A stretch of 64,000 bases of DNA from Sphingobium sp. TKS (lineage in GTDB: Bacteria; Pseudomonadota; Alphaproteobacteria; Sphingomonadales; Sphingomonadaceae), in contig NZ_CP005083.1 in NCBI RefSeq assembly GCF_001563265.1, positions 2,235,001 through 2,299,000 on the forward strand, in the 5' to 3' direction. The position numbers were made by a program, and so were the translations under genes. How positions within the stretch are numbered: position 1 is the first letter of the stretch; each line of letters begins with the position of its first letter. Shown here piece by piece: positions 37,324-46,559 of this stretch. Under the pieces are notes generated by a model, which worked only from the letters and a program-made list of their open reading frames with translations, was not told the origin of the DNA and did no database searches.

Positions 37324-37817
37324 CGGTCGGCCTCATGACGTGCCGAAGAGGTCCCGCCGCACCAGTCCGGCTTGGGCTTTCCACGCGGCCACCAACGCGC
37401 CACTCCGGCGTCGACGAGGATTGCCGAGACGTCGCGCCCCTCGAGCCGGACGTTCGCGACCGTGCGGTTATAGCTGCGACCGACCCGCGCTAATTCGACG
37501 ATGCGCCCCTCCAGCAATGCTGTCGCTCGCCTCTTCGCATCGTTTCCGATCGTCAGTTCGCGCCGACATTTGGCATTTCCCGCTTGGCTTTCCGCGGCAT
37601 CGACCCCGGCGATGCGAATGCGCTCTCCGCTCTCCATGCGGAATGTATCGCCATCAATGACATAAGCGATCCGGCCCTTCGCGCTGGGCTCCGCCGACGC
37701 CAGCGCGACTCCCAACATGCAAGTCCATATCGACACGACCAGAACAGCGTGCCCCGTCTTCCGGCCGACGCCGCTCAAGATTCCACCCACGTCGTCACTT
37801 ACTTCCTTGCTCCTCAC
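37320..37817 (-). CDS. Thermonuclease-family (SNase-like) secreted nuclease
   Basis: Signal-type N-terminus with a hydrophobic stretch (AVLVVSIWTCMLGVALASA), then the SNase fold: YVIDGDTFRM, GERIRIAGVDAAES, the Glu-containing CRRELTIGNDAKRRA and VGRSYNRTVANVRLEGRDVSAILV. The arginine and acidic residues of the active site look present. Similar small nucleases are common on plasmids and may act on DNA in the periplasm. It is convergent with the 36622 gene. Confidence 0.85.
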   Translation of the reverse strand: MRSKEVSDDVGGILSGVGRKTGHAVLVVSIWTCMLGVALASAEPSAKGRIAYVIDGDTFRMESGERIRIAGVDAAESQAGNAKCRRELTIGNDAKRRATALLEGRIVELARVGRSYNRTVANVRLEGRDVSAILVDAGVARWWPRGKPKPDWCGGTSSARHEADR

Positions 37818-38194
37818 ATCGGTTCGGCCACCCGGTTCATGCTACCCCAACTATCAGCAATAACCGATGAACCGCTTTCCGAGATTGGCGCCGGAATAGC
37901 CGCAGACCGTGACTCCGCGGAAACGACAGTGGTGCCACCATCATGCCGCGCCTCACCGTATCAGCCGGAATCGGCCGCACCTGTCACCCCCCGCGCGCGA
38001 TCGAAACCTGGCTCTCGCGATCCGCGCAGACCGGATTGAGGGAGTATAGGGGGAGGGGGAAGGCAAAGCCTGTCGGGGTCTCGATGAAAGCTGCGCTCGC
38101 CAAGACCAAGGACCGCATGGTGGCCGAGGCGACGTCTTCTTCCGGCGAAGCATCCCCGTCGGCCGCCCGCTGGCAAGCCGTCCGGAGCCGAGCC

Positions 38195-38860
38195 ATGATC
38201 GAACATATCCGCGGAGATATGCTGGAGGCGTCCGCCCACATTCTCGTGAACGCCGTGAACTGCGTCGGGGTGATGGGGGCCGGTGTCGCGCTCGCGTTCA
38301 AGCGACACTATCCTGCGATGTTTCTGGACTATCAGCGCGCCTGTCGCGCCGGGATGGTGCGGCCCGGGCGTCTCCATGTCTGGCAGTCCGCGACAGGCAG
38401 GCTGATCGTCAACCTGCCGACCAAGCGGCATTGGCGGGATGCCTCGCGCTACGAGGATGTCGAATCCGGCCTCGACGCGCTCCATGATTTCGTCCGGCCG
38501 CTCGGTCCGACGACCATTGCCTTGCCGGCGCTGGGTTGTGGGCACGGAGGTCTCGACTGGGCCCGCGTATCGCCGATCATCCACCGAAAGCTCGGCGATC
38601 TCGAAGCCCATACCCTTGCTGAATGCCCCGGCGGCTATGGCTATCTCTACATCACCGTGCGTTCCCGCGCTGACACCGTCTTCGCGTTCGCGGACGATGT
38701 CGCCGCGCGTGTCGCCGACACCCTCTTCCGGCGGCTTGGCCGAAGCGACGATCTGCGCGTCGGTCATGGCTACACCAGTACCCCCTATTCGCGACCGCCA
38801 TCCCGGCGCTCGACCGGCGACGTCGGGGCCAGCCAGACGCCTCCTTCGATTGCACCCTGA
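38195..38860 (+). CDS. Macro-domain protein (DarG-like)
   Basis: Macro domains bind or remove ADP-ribose. The core is complete: HIRGDMLEASAHILVNAVNC, then GVMGAGVALAFKRHYP, then IVNLPTKRHWRDAS and TTIALPALGCGHGGLDW, close to the DarG antitoxin that reverses DNA ADP-ribosylation. No DarT toxin gene is next to it, and the C-terminal 60 residues are unlike the DarG C-domain. A start at ATG 38084, only 20 bases after a purine tract, would add 37 residues. Confidence 0.85.
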   Translation: MIEHIRGDMLEASAHILVNAVNCVGVMGAGVALAFKRHYPAMFLDYQRACRAGMVRPGRLHVWQSATGRLIVNLPTKRHWRDASRYEDVESGLDALHDFVRPLGPTTIALPALGCGHGGLDWARVSPIIHRKLGDLEAHTLAECPGGYGYLYITVRSRADTVFAFADDVAARVADTLFRRLGRSDDLRVGHGYTSTPYSRPPSRRSTGDVGASQTPPSIAP

Positions 38861-38908
38861 CCTGCGATCGCGCCGGCCGAACCCAGCCACCTGCCGAGGA
38901 TCTTGATC

Positions 38909-39385
38909 ATGACCGAACCCGATGACGCCATGTGGCGTGCTCTTGTCGATTTCCGCGCGCGCCATGGCCGGCGCTGGAAAGAGGCACTGTCCCTCAAGTG
39001 GATGAACGGCGGAGACGATTTCGAACCCTTTGGCGCTTCTCTGCGTCGGGTTCGCAATCAATTGGGGCCGTCCTGGCTCTGCGATCTGAAGAAGGCGACG
39101 CTCGACACCGCCGAACGCCGGCTCGCCAATCTCGCCAGGCTCCCCGAGATGTGCGCTGCCTTCCTGCCCAGCAGCGGCGAACCGATCGTCATCAAACGCG
39201 GCGAGCCCGGTTACTGGCCGCTTCCGGAAGGCATGACCGCCGATCGGATCAACGCGACCTTCGACGCGTCGCCCGCGCAGATCGCCGCCATGCTGGCCGG
39301 ATCGATGTTCGGCTGGCACGTACCTGGAGCCGACCCCGGCCGGTACGACGAGACAGGACGGCCGCTACCGCCACCGTCGGTCTAG
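38909..39385 (+). CDS. Hypothetical protein, 158 residues
   Basis: A helical, Trp-rich protein (MWRALVDFRARHGRRWKEAL, SWLCDLKKATLDTAERRLANL) with an end rich in Gly and Pro. ATG 38909 follows GAGGA. It precedes the DpdA-like gene by eight bases and probably shares its message. The N-terminal part recalls short helical DNA- or protein-binding domains, but I cannot name a family. Confidence 0.65.
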   Translation: MTEPDDAMWRALVDFRARHGRRWKEALSLKWMNGGDDFEPFGASLRRVRNQLGPSWLCDLKKATLDTAERRLANLARLPEMCAAFLPSSGEPIVIKRGEPGYWPLPEGMTADRINATFDASPAQIAAMLAGSMFGWHVPGADPGRYDETGRPLPPPSV

Positions 39386-39393
39386 ATGCCGCC

Positions 39394-40419
39394 ATGGCTA
39401 TCGAGATCATGGTCGGGCTGCCGCATCTTCGCGAAGGTCCCATCCTCCGGCGCGCCAAAGGCATGCAGATGCCGGCGCTCATCTCGGCAAATGCCCTCTC
39501 ACGCTGGACCCGGCGCCGTGGCTGGCCGGAATGGCTCGGATGGAACCTTCAACAGCTCCAGCATGCACCCGGTCTCGCCAGCCTTGCGCTCGACTCCGCC
39601 GGCTTCGTCGCCTTGGCCCACTATGGCGCCTATCCGTGGACCGTTGACGACTATATGATCTTGGCCGCGAGCTACCCCTTTCGCTGGTTCGCAAGCATGG
39701 ACTATTGCGTCGAACCCGAGATCGCCCGCGACCGCGACGAAGTGCTCGACCGCATCGCGCGCACCATCCGCGTCAATCTCGACTGCCGTACCCGCGCCCG
39801 CGACCTCGGTATCGATCGCCGCCTGATGCCGGTCATCCAGGGACGGCGTCCCGAAGACTATGAACGTTGTCTCGAAGGACTGGCGCATCCCCTTTCGCCG
39901 GGCACGCTGATCGGCATCGGATCGATGTGTCGCCGTCATGTGGCGGGCCCCGATGGTCTCGTGGCCGTCTTCGATCATCTCGACCGCGTCTTGCCTCAAG
40001 GCGTCCTGGTTCATGCCTTCGGCGTCAAGGGCACAGCGCTCTCCTATCTCAAGGGGCTGGAGCACCGGATAGCCTCGATCGACAGCCAGGCATATGGTCA
40101 AGCCGCGCGCCGCGACGCCTTCCGCCGCGGCATCGCGAAGACCGACGCCTTGGTGGCCGATCACATGCAGCGATGGGCGCGCAGCCAGCTCACCCGATCG
40201 TCCGGCCCTGCACGCGATCATCAGAGGCAACTGACTTTACTGATCGCCGACCGGCCTCCCGATGACCGCTGGGAATGGGCGATTGCCCGAGCCAGAGCCG
40301 AAATCCGCGGGCTGGTCGAGGAGGGAGCGCTGGATCATGACGCGATGACCGCGGGATGGATCGAGCAGTGGGCGGCGGACATCTATAATTCCGCCCCGCA
40401 GCCTGCGTCGAGCGTATAG
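39394..40419 (+). CDS. DpdA-like / tRNA-guanine-transglycosylase-fold protein
   Basis: The motifs follow the TGT barrel: LDSAGFVAL (place of the DSGGF substrate loop, residue 67 on), MPVIQGRRPEDY (VQGG place), LIGIGSMCRR (AIGGL place), HAFGVKGTAL (GVG place) and SIDSQAYG (nucleophile place). DpdA enzymes put 7-deazaguanine into DNA; some relatives act on tRNA. At 341 residues it is near the family size. No queuosine or Dpd partner genes are within the window, so it would need preQ0 from the host. Confidence 0.7.
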   Translation: MAIEIMVGLPHLREGPILRRAKGMQMPALISANALSRWTRRRGWPEWLGWNLQQLQHAPGLASLALDSAGFVALAHYGAYPWTVDDYMILAASYPFRWFASMDYCVEPEIARDRDEVLDRIARTIRVNLDCRTRARDLGIDRRLMPVIQGRRPEDYERCLEGLAHPLSPGTLIGIGSMCRRHVAGPDGLVAVFDHLDRVLPQGVLVHAFGVKGTALSYLKGLEHRIASIDSQAYGQAARRDAFRRGIAKTDALVADHMQRWARSQLTRSSGPARDHQRQLTLLIADRPPDDRWEWAIARARAEIRGLVEEGALDHDAMTAGWIEQWAADIYNSAPQPASSV

Positions 40420-40465
40420 TTCCAGTCGCCGGCGCTTTTCAAAGAACGGCCGACCGGACAGTCCG

Positions 40466-40666
40466 TTAGGTCGACGGATTTCGTGGCGGTAGACCATCAG
40501 CCGCCCGACAGAAGTCCGGATATTCATCCATGTCCGCAAGCGTAAGCCTCTTCGCGCTGCTTCCGCCCTTCGCCTTGCGGGAAACGTCGATCGCGAGGAG
40601 CATCATTCGCTTTGCGCGCTCGTCGTCCGATGCGACACATGGCTCATGGACGACAGGCAGGCTCAT
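40466..40666 (-). CDS. Small hypothetical protein, 66 residues
   Basis: ATG 40666 with a weak GGAAA/TAGG site upstream. The product (MSLPVVHEP, then DERAKRMMLLAIDVSRKAKG, then a tail DMDEYPDFCRAADG) has balanced composition, unlike shadow frames. It is convergent with the DpdA-like gene. The function is unknown. Confidence 0.45.
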   Translation of the reverse strand: MSLPVVHEPCVASDDERAKRMMLLAIDVSRKAKGGSSAKRLTLADMDEYPDFCRAADGLPPRNPST

Positions 40667-40994
40667 CCTATGATTTCCGATCAGAGCGCTTTGATTCCTT
40701 TTTCCCGAGAGCAACGGGTGGACCGTCAAACTCCCAGGTTCACGGAGGCCAGATAAACCCCAATCCCCGGAACGCGCAAGCCTTCCCCACCGAAGCGCTC
40801 TTCGCATCGGCGGCAACGATCCATGAAGAAATGTCCGGGCTCCGGATCCCGTCCAGGGCGATAGCGCGCTCCATCTCCCGGCTTTCGGTCGGTGGCCGTT
40901 GACGTCGGACCGGAGGAGGGAGGTGGGGATGGATGGGCGCCGGTAGGGGCGCTCGCGCCGCCGGTTCGTCCCAACCTTCTCGAGGAGAGCCCTC

Positions 40995-42188
40995 ATGGCC
41001 AGCCTTGCTCCGAGCGTCGACCGTCCGGTCGACGGCGCCTACCGCGTCGACATTTCCCGAGGCCGCAACATCGGCCGCGTTTCGTCCGAATGGTTTTCGC
41101 GTCCCGACGATGAGAGATTTCTTTCGCTGACGGACCTCTATGACAGCGTCCGCACGCGCGCCGATCGCGCGACGACGCGGGTCATCGAAAGCAAGGCGGT
41201 CCGTGTCGAGGCGCGCAGCGAGGACGCCGAGCGCCTCTCGTTGATCGTCCCCGGCGAAGACCGTCCGATCGCCCCGACCAACTGGTCCTTTGGCCAGCTG
41301 TGCAGCCTGGTGAGCGCACCGGCCTCGTACCTGCGCAATCTTCCGGCCGCGCTGGCCGGCATCAATCTCCAGCACGGCCTGCTCACGCACCGCGGCGAAC
41401 AGGTGAAGCTGCTCCAGACCAATGAGGGACGATCGGAGCTTCGGGCCGTGACCGGGCCGGACTATGGCCGGATCTGGGATCATGAGCTTGTCGGCGCCGT
41501 CATGAAGATCGCCGGCAACGGGGTTGACGACACGCGCTGGAAGGTCCCGGGCGTGCTCGACTGGGGCAGCATGCGCTACGATCCTTATGTCGACGTCAGC
41601 CTGGAGACGACGACCCTCTATGCGTCCGACAGGGACGTCTTCCTCTTTCTCGTTGACGATACGCATCCCATCGAAGCCGGGAAGCTTCCCAATGGCGATC
41701 CCGATCTCTACTTCCGCGGCTTTTACTGCTGGAACTCGGAAGTCGGTTCCAAGACATTGGGAATGGCGACTTTCTACCTCCGTGCCGTGTGCATGAATCG
41801 CAACCTATGGGGCGTGGAAAATTTCGAGGAAATCTCGATCCGCCATTCCAAGTTCGCGGCCAATCGCTTTGCCCATGAGGCGGCGCCCGCGCTCGAGAAC
41901 TTCGCCGACTCCTCGCCCATGACCTTCGTCCAGGGCATCAAGACCGCACGCGAGCGCGTCGTCGCCCGCAAGGACGAGGATCGCGAGGCCTTTCTGCGCA
42001 AGCGCGGCTTCTCCAAGACCGAAACCTCGAAGATCATCGCCACTGTCCTCTCCGAGGAAGGCCATCCCCCGTCGTCTCTCTACGACTTCGTCCAGGGGAT
42101 CACGGCCCATGCGCGCACCAAGACCAATCAGGACACACGTCTCGAGGTCGAAGCAAAGGCACGCACGCTCCTCGCCAGCGCCAATTGA
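40995..42188 (+). CDS. DUF932 protein (phage/plasmid-like)
   Basis: A 397-residue protein of a family found on plasmids and phages, of unknown exact role. Typical parts include FGQLCSLVSAPASYLRNLPA, LRAVTGPDYGRIWDHELV, ASDRDVFLFLVD, GFYCWNSEVGSKTLGMATF and CMNRNLWG. GAGGAG lies before ATG 40995, and a purine tract about 64 bases upstream. Confidence 0.88.
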   Translation: MASLAPSVDRPVDGAYRVDISRGRNIGRVSSEWFSRPDDERFLSLTDLYDSVRTRADRATTRVIESKAVRVEARSEDAERLSLIVPGEDRPIAPTNWSFGQLCSLVSAPASYLRNLPAALAGINLQHGLLTHRGEQVKLLQTNEGRSELRAVTGPDYGRIWDHELVGAVMKIAGNGVDDTRWKVPGVLDWGSMRYDPYVDVSLETTTLYASDRDVFLFLVDDTHPIEAGKLPNGDPDLYFRGFYCWNSEVGSKTLGMATFYLRAVCMNRNLWGVENFEEISIRHSKFAANRFAHEAAPALENFADSSPMTFVQGIKTARERVVARKDEDREAFLRKRGFSKTETSKIIATVLSEEGHPPSSLYDFVQGITAHARTKTNQDTRLEVEAKARTLLASAN

Positions 42189-42248
42189 AACGATCGCCGC
42201 CGGGACCAATCCGGTTCCGGTGGCCGGTCCTTGCTAGGATTTCACGCC

Positions 42249-42647
42249 ATGCCCACGACCACTGCCCGCAAGGAGCTTCTCGACAGGCTCCATGACCTCA
42301 TGTCGAGCTACCTCGGCGAGGAATGCCCGGACGATGAAAACTGGGAGGATTTCGACCCCGACATCGATCAGCTTCGCACCGAGGTTGGCGATCTCCTGAA
42401 CGAGGAGATCAATCATATTGCGCAAATGCCGACCGAGCCATCCCGGTTCGTGATCGAAATTGCCTTTCTGAGCGAGGGCGAGCCGTTCGCGAGCGAAACC
42501 CACATCGTCGAGGCGATCGACTGGCCCTCGGCAAAGTGCGTCGCGTTTCGCCGGTCCGACGACAGCGTCTACACCGACGATCGCATTCCGGACCTGACCC
42601 GCCGGGCGATCGATCGCTCCACGCGATATCCCTCGGCGCCCCGGTAG
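42249..42647 (+). CDS. Hypothetical protein, 132 residues
   Basis: An acidic protein: LLDRLHDLMSSYLGEECPDD, NWEDFDPDIDQLRTEVGDLL, then a basic end. ATG 42249 is preferred over 42231. It lies 60 bases after the DUF932 gene and may be its partner. No family is recognised. Confidence 0.6.
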   Translation: MPTTTARKELLDRLHDLMSSYLGEECPDDENWEDFDPDIDQLRTEVGDLLNEEINHIAQMPTEPSRFVIEIAFLSEGEPFASETHIVEAIDWPSAKCVAFRRSDDSVYTDDRIPDLTRRAIDRSTRYPSAPR

Positions 42648-42815
42648 CCGCTGGACGCTCCCCCCTGCGGTCGCGTGACCACGCCGCCGCGGGGCGGAAC
42701 GCTTGGAAAGTCGAGCGCCACATGCAAGCCATGGAACCGTCTGGCGCAGCAGGTCGCCGCGAACGCCGCCGCCTGCGTCACAAGACGAGGCTGCGCGCCC
42801 CGACCGGCCGCTGGA

Positions 42816-43169
42816 TCATCGAGACCGATCTTGCTCCCGAAGCCCCATTGGGATGGCGATTTTGGCCCGGATTTCGCGTTCACGCGCCTGGGTTGCGATG
42901 AGCAATTCCTTGAATTGGCTCAAGCCGGCAGAAGTCATAGTCGCGACGTCACCGCCGCCGAAATCGACACGCGTACCTGGAATAAGGAAACGATCGGTCG
43001 GGAGTGGACCGGACCGGTCCCAATCGCCAATGACGCGGAAAGCTGCTTCGAGCAGTGCCCGGTCAGCGTCATGCGAACTCCAATCAATCGTAGTTTCGAG
43101 ACCTCGCTGTCGAACGGCTATGCGCACCGCAGGAATGATCGTAAGCTCTTTGCGGAAACGTGATGTCAT
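42816..43169 (-). CDS. Hypothetical protein, 117 residues
   Basis: The frame reads FRKELTIIPAVRIAVRQRGL, then RALLEAAFRVIGDWDRSGPL, then VDFGGGDVATMTSAGLSQFK. ATG 43169 has GAGG seven bases upstream, against ATG 43184. Balanced composition suggests a real gene. The function is unknown. Confidence 0.5.
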   Translation of the reverse strand: MTSRFRKELTIIPAVRIAVRQRGLETTIDWSSHDADRALLEAAFRVIGDWDRSGPLPTDRFLIPGTRVDFGGGDVATMTSAGLSQFKELLIATQAREREIRAKIAIPMGLREQDRSR

Positions 43170-43336
43170 AGGTCGCCTCGTCATCCATACGAAGGGCCAT
43201 CCACATCATCACCATAATTCTGGTGGCTCCGTAATTCATCGCGAGCCAAGCGTCACCGAAATGGATGCGATTCACACGTCATCTGGCCGCCCAGATCCTA
43301 TTACAATCTCCGTCCCACGGCGAATAATAACGGATC

Positions 43337-43663
43337 ATGGTCAGCTATCTCGCCCTTTTGCTCGCAGGCTCAACACCATCCATAGCAGTCGTCGGTGGTT
43401 GGGACGATCGTCCGACTGCCACCGTCGCCGAAGGCTTCGGGACGCAACTCGCCTCCATCAAGGTTGCTGCCGAGAAGTGCGGTTTTTCGCGAACGTGGAT
43501 ATGGGATGACGAGACTGCAGGCTCCCAGCTCTGGGTACTGGCGTCGGAAGTCCAGGATGGTCGCGTGGCGTGCCTTCGTCGTTGGAGAGCAACCGCGCGC
43601 GCAACTCCCATCGTGACGTGGAAACTTAAGGGGCTTCGTACGGGGCCGCGCCGGGGGAAGTAA
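43337..43663 (+). CDS. Hypothetical, possibly exported protein, 108 residues
   Basis: The start (MVSYLALLLAGSTPSIAVVG) resembles a short signal peptide. The rest has AAEKCGFSRTWIWDD and ACLRRWRATARAT, with Cys residues that could pair. It lies left of the inserted thioesterase/MarR segment. Confidence is limited. Confidence 0.5.
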   Translation: MVSYLALLLAGSTPSIAVVGGWDDRPTATVAEGFGTQLASIKVAAEKCGFSRTWIWDDETAGSQLWVLASEVQDGRVACLRRWRATARATPIVTWKLKGLRTGPRRGK

Positions 43664-43730
43664 CTGCCTTCCACCATCTTGTACTACTCAGCCGAACCAG
43701 CGCCACCCGTCGAAGCGCTCGCCCAGCCCC

Positions 43731-44138
43731 CTATGCCGCCTCCGCCGCCGGGATCGGCCGCATATCCGCCGGCCACGCCACGGGCCGGCCCGTCTTCAGG
43801 TCCATGCACACTAGCACCACGGCGATGCGCAGCCGCGTCTCCGCGCCGCAGCGCACCTCCACCGCCACGTCGGCGGAGCTGCGGCCGACGCGCGTCACCT
43901 CGATCAGGAAATCCAGCGCGTCGCCCAGCCGGCTCGGCGCGGCGAACTCGGTTTCCAGCTTCACGGTCGGCACGCCCAGGTGCCGCTCCAGATGCATGGT
44001 GGCGAAATCCACGCCCACGGCCTCGGCGAAATAATCCTCCACCGCCGCGTTGAGCATCTCGAAATAGCGCGGGTAGAAAACGATGCCGGCCGGATCGACA
44101 TGGGCGAAACGGACGGTCTGGCGCGATACGAAAGTCAT
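43731..44138 (-). CDS. Hotdog-fold acyl-CoA thioesterase (YbgC/4-HBT type)
   Basis: The family hydrolyses acyl- or aroyl-CoA. The active-site motif is clear: VRFAHVDPAGIVFYPRYFEMLN with the catalytic Asp. The second half forms the central sheet (DALDFLIEVTRVGRSS, ETRLRIAVVLVCMDL). It overlaps the MarR gene by four bases, so the pair is co-translated. Confidence 0.9.
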   Translation of the reverse strand: MTFVSRQTVRFAHVDPAGIVFYPRYFEMLNAAVEDYFAEAVGVDFATMHLERHLGVPTVKLETEFAAPSRLGDALDFLIEVTRVGRSSADVAVEVRCGAETRLRIAVVLVCMDLKTGRPVAWPADMRPIPAAEAA

Positions 44139-44650
44139 TCCCTCTCCCTCCCGCCGGCCCCGGCGGCTTCGGCATCCTCGATGGCTTCGTCCGCGATCGA
44201 TGCCTTGAGCGTCGCGAGCAGGCCGTAGAGCGTGCGCAGGTCGGCGCCGGAAACGCCGGCGAACATCGCCTTGATCCAGCCATGGTGCGCGGCCGCCAGC
44301 TCGGCGAAATGCGCGCGGCCCTGCTCGGTCAGCGCCACGATCGAGGAGCGGCGGTCGTCGTCCGGCGATCGCGTCGAGACCAGCCCCTGCCCCTCCAGCT
44401 GCCGCACCAGCGCGGTGACGTTGCCGTTGGAAACCAGCAGCGCGCGCGAAAGCTCGCCCATCGTCACGCCGCCGGCATGGCGCTCCAGCGTCGCCAGCAC
44501 GTCGAAGCGCGGCAGCGTCGTGTCATACTGGTCGGCGAAGCGGCGCCGCAGCCTCTTCTCGATGATCGTCGAGCAGCTCAGCAGCCGCAGCCAGACGCGC
44601 ACGTCCATCCGCCCGGCCAGCTGCCCGTCATGCTTCTCGCGGATCGCCAT
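44135..44650 (-). CDS. MarR-family transcriptional regulator
   Basis: Classic MarR winged helix: LPRFDVLATLERHAGG, MGELSRALLVSNGNVTALVRQL, then the wing STRSPDDDRRSSIVALTEQG. Such regulators often control a neighbouring aromatic-acid or CoA thioester pathway, and here it precedes a thioesterase gene. The segment's high GC and chromosomal-type content suggest it came in with the IS next to it. Confidence 0.92.
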   Translation of the reverse strand: MAIREKHDGQLAGRMDVRVWLRLLSCSTIIEKRLRRRFADQYDTTLPRFDVLATLERHAGGVTMGELSRALLVSNGNVTALVRQLEGQGLVSTRSPDDDRRSSIVALTEQGRAHFAELAAAHHGWIKAMFAGVSGADLRTLYGLLATLKASIADEAIEDAEAAGAGGRERE

Positions 44651-44722
44651 TATCGGTTCCCCTCCACCGCCCCTTCTCGATACACGCCCATATCCCCGTC
44701 ACCCGGACTTCCCTCCCCCGTT

Positions 44723-44824
44723 CGGTTCGAGCGAAGTCGAGAACCCCTTTCGAGCGTAGTCGGGAAAAGCACCGCGGAAACCCTCGACCTCGCCCGGGAC
44801 GAGTTCTCGACTTCGCTCGAACCG
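44723..44824. repeat. REP-like inverted repeat
   Basis: Two 22-base arms (44723-44744 and 44803-44824), starting CGGTTCGAGCGAAG and its complement, are perfect inverses separated by 58 bases. A degenerate third unit (TTTCGAGCGTAGTCGGGAA) lies between. Such TTCGAGCGAAGTCGAGAA elements are, from memory, frequent in sphingomonad chromosomes between genes. Its presence here supports a chromosomal origin of this segment. Confidence 0.75.
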
Positions 44825-44865
44825 GACGGGAAGGGCAAAGTCCACACTTAAAAGTCCACACTTAT

Positions 44866-46536
44866 CCTGCATTCCCCAAGTGGCGTGTCGTTTGAGGTGA
44901 AGATCGCCTGTATCCGAGCGCTAGACAAGGATTTTCTGCCGCAAGCGGCACCTGCGGTCGCGCAGACTGCTGGATCTGGACGGATCAGACCGCGAAGCCG
45001 CTGTTTCCTTGCCCAGGGGCGGCGTTTTTCAGCGCAGCGGACAGATCTGTCCAGCCGCTTTCGTTCAGTTTGAGCGTGGATCGCGATCATGCGCATAGCG
45101 GTGGCGCTCGCAATCGGCGGATAGCGGCGAGGATGGCGCGTACCATCGTGCCGGTGACAGCGACCTCGGCCAGCTGGAAGGTGATGGTGCGGGCGTGACG
45201 GACCACACGTGCCCCGATCTTGATCAGCTTCAGTTGCAGGCTGGTCAACGACCAGTCGGCCATGGCCTCGGGCAGCTCGATGCAGCGCAAGAAGGTGGCC
45301 AGGTTGTACGCCAGGGCGTGCAGTTGCAGCCGCACCTCATTGTCGCGGAACTTCCGGCACGACAGCCGCGTCCAGCGAAAGGCGTATTTGCCCTCTTTGA
45401 TGTGCTGCTCGGCGGTGCCGCGCTGGTTGTAGAACCGCACCACCCAGTCCGGCTCCATCGGCAGGTTGGTGACGATGAAGCCGACACGCGGGAACAGTTC
45501 GCCCGGATGCCATTCGATCTTGGCGATCACCCGGCGTTCCTTGTCCCAGGACGCCGCCTGATACTCGAATTCCTCGAAGAACCGCTTGACCTTGGTCAGT
45601 GACGGCCGCCCGACAGGGCGCGTTAGCCGATGCGCGATCTTGTCCTTGAGGACCGCGTTTGCGGGCAGCCGGATGGCGTAGAAGAACCGCGCTTCTTCCA
45701 ATCGCTCATAGATCGCCGGGATCGCGTAGGCAGCATCGGCCCGGAAGAACCTGCCACCAAGGTCGCGCTCCGCGTAGCGCGCAATGACGGGGTCGAGAAC
45801 ATCACGCCAGCCATCGGCGCTGTGGACGTTGCCATGGCGCAGGGCGCAGCGTTCCAGCATCCCGAACTGGTTGAACAGAAAGTTGGGGTGATAGCAGCTA
45901 CAGTCGAAATGGCCATTCCAGGCGGACCCTTCCTGGTCGCCATGGGTCGGGCTGACCGAGCTGTCCATGTCCAGAACGATGTACTTCAGCCCGTTACGGT
46001 CATGGAACCGGTCGATCCATTGCCCGTTCAGGTCGGCCAGCGCGGCACGGTTCCCGGCCAGAGCCAGCGTCTCGGTCTCGAACCGTCCCATCTGCGATGC
46101 CGAGGCCGCTTGTGCATCGACCGCTCTGCCGCCGACAACTTGGCGCATGACCGGATCGCAGGCGAGACGGTTGGCGTCGTTGACATCCTCGTATCCGGCC
46201 AGCCGCCCAAAGACTGATTGCCGGAACAGGCCGTCGAGCCGATGGACCGTGTTCTTGCCAGAGCGAGTATCGCGCAGCGCCGCTGACGCCAAATCGGACA
46301 ACCCGAGCGCGTCATCAAGCTCGCGCATCACCAGAAGGCCGCCGTCGGAACTGAGCTGCGTGCCGCGAAATTCCAGCCGCACGCGAGGGTCGAAATCCAC
46401 CCGATCTGCCCGTTGCAAGCCCGCACCCTCTGGGTGATCCATGAAACGCGCCCCTCGCAGCCTTCAACACCATGTTTTATATAGGAAATATAATGGTCAG
46501 GACAGCGAAATCAGCGCCTTACTTGGGAAATGTGGG
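44866..46536. mobile_element. IS1380-family insertion sequence
   Basis: About 1.67 kb, bounded by imperfect inverted ends: CCTGCATTCCCCAAGT at the left and the inverse of CCCACATTTCCCAAGT at the right. Inside is one transposase on the - strand. No matching target duplication is visible beside the ends, so one side may have been rearranged, or my ends are a few bases off. Confidence 0.75.
45087..46442 (-). CDS. IS1380-family transposase
   Basis: DDE transposase of 451 residues, full length for the family. Typical parts are FRGTQLSSDGGLLVMRELD near the start, VLDMDSSVSPTHGDQEGSAWN with the first catalytic Asp, FRADAAYAIPAIYERLE with the second, and YNQRGTAEQHIKEGKYAF with the catalytic Glu. 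No frameshift or stop, so it may be active. Confidence 0.92.
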   Translation of the reverse strand: MDHPEGAGLQRADRVDFDPRVRLEFRGTQLSSDGGLLVMRELDDALGLSDLASAALRDTRSGKNTVHRLDGLFRQSVFGRLAGYEDVNDANRLACDPVMRQVVGGRAVDAQAASASQMGRFETETLALAGNRAALADLNGQWIDRFHDRNGLKYIVLDMDSSVSPTHGDQEGSAWNGHFDCSCYHPNFLFNQFGMLERCALRHGNVHSADGWRDVLDPVIARYAERDLGGRFFRADAAYAIPAIYERLEEARFFYAIRLPANAVLKDKIAHRLTRPVGRPSLTKVKRFFEEFEYQAASWDKERRVIAKIEWHPGELFPRVGFIVTNLPMEPDWVVRFYNQRGTAEQHIKEGKYAFRWTRLSCRKFRDNEVRLQLHALAYNLATFLRCIELPEAMADWSLTSLQLKLIKIGARVVRHARTITFQLAEVAVTGTMVRAILAAIRRLRAPPLCA

Positions 46537-46559
46537 TTTGGACACTTGCGGGTTTTCCG

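Noticed and set aside
44860..46542. Target-site duplication flanking the IS1380 element
   Set aside because: The four bases outside each end (TTAT at the left, TTTG at the right) do not match.
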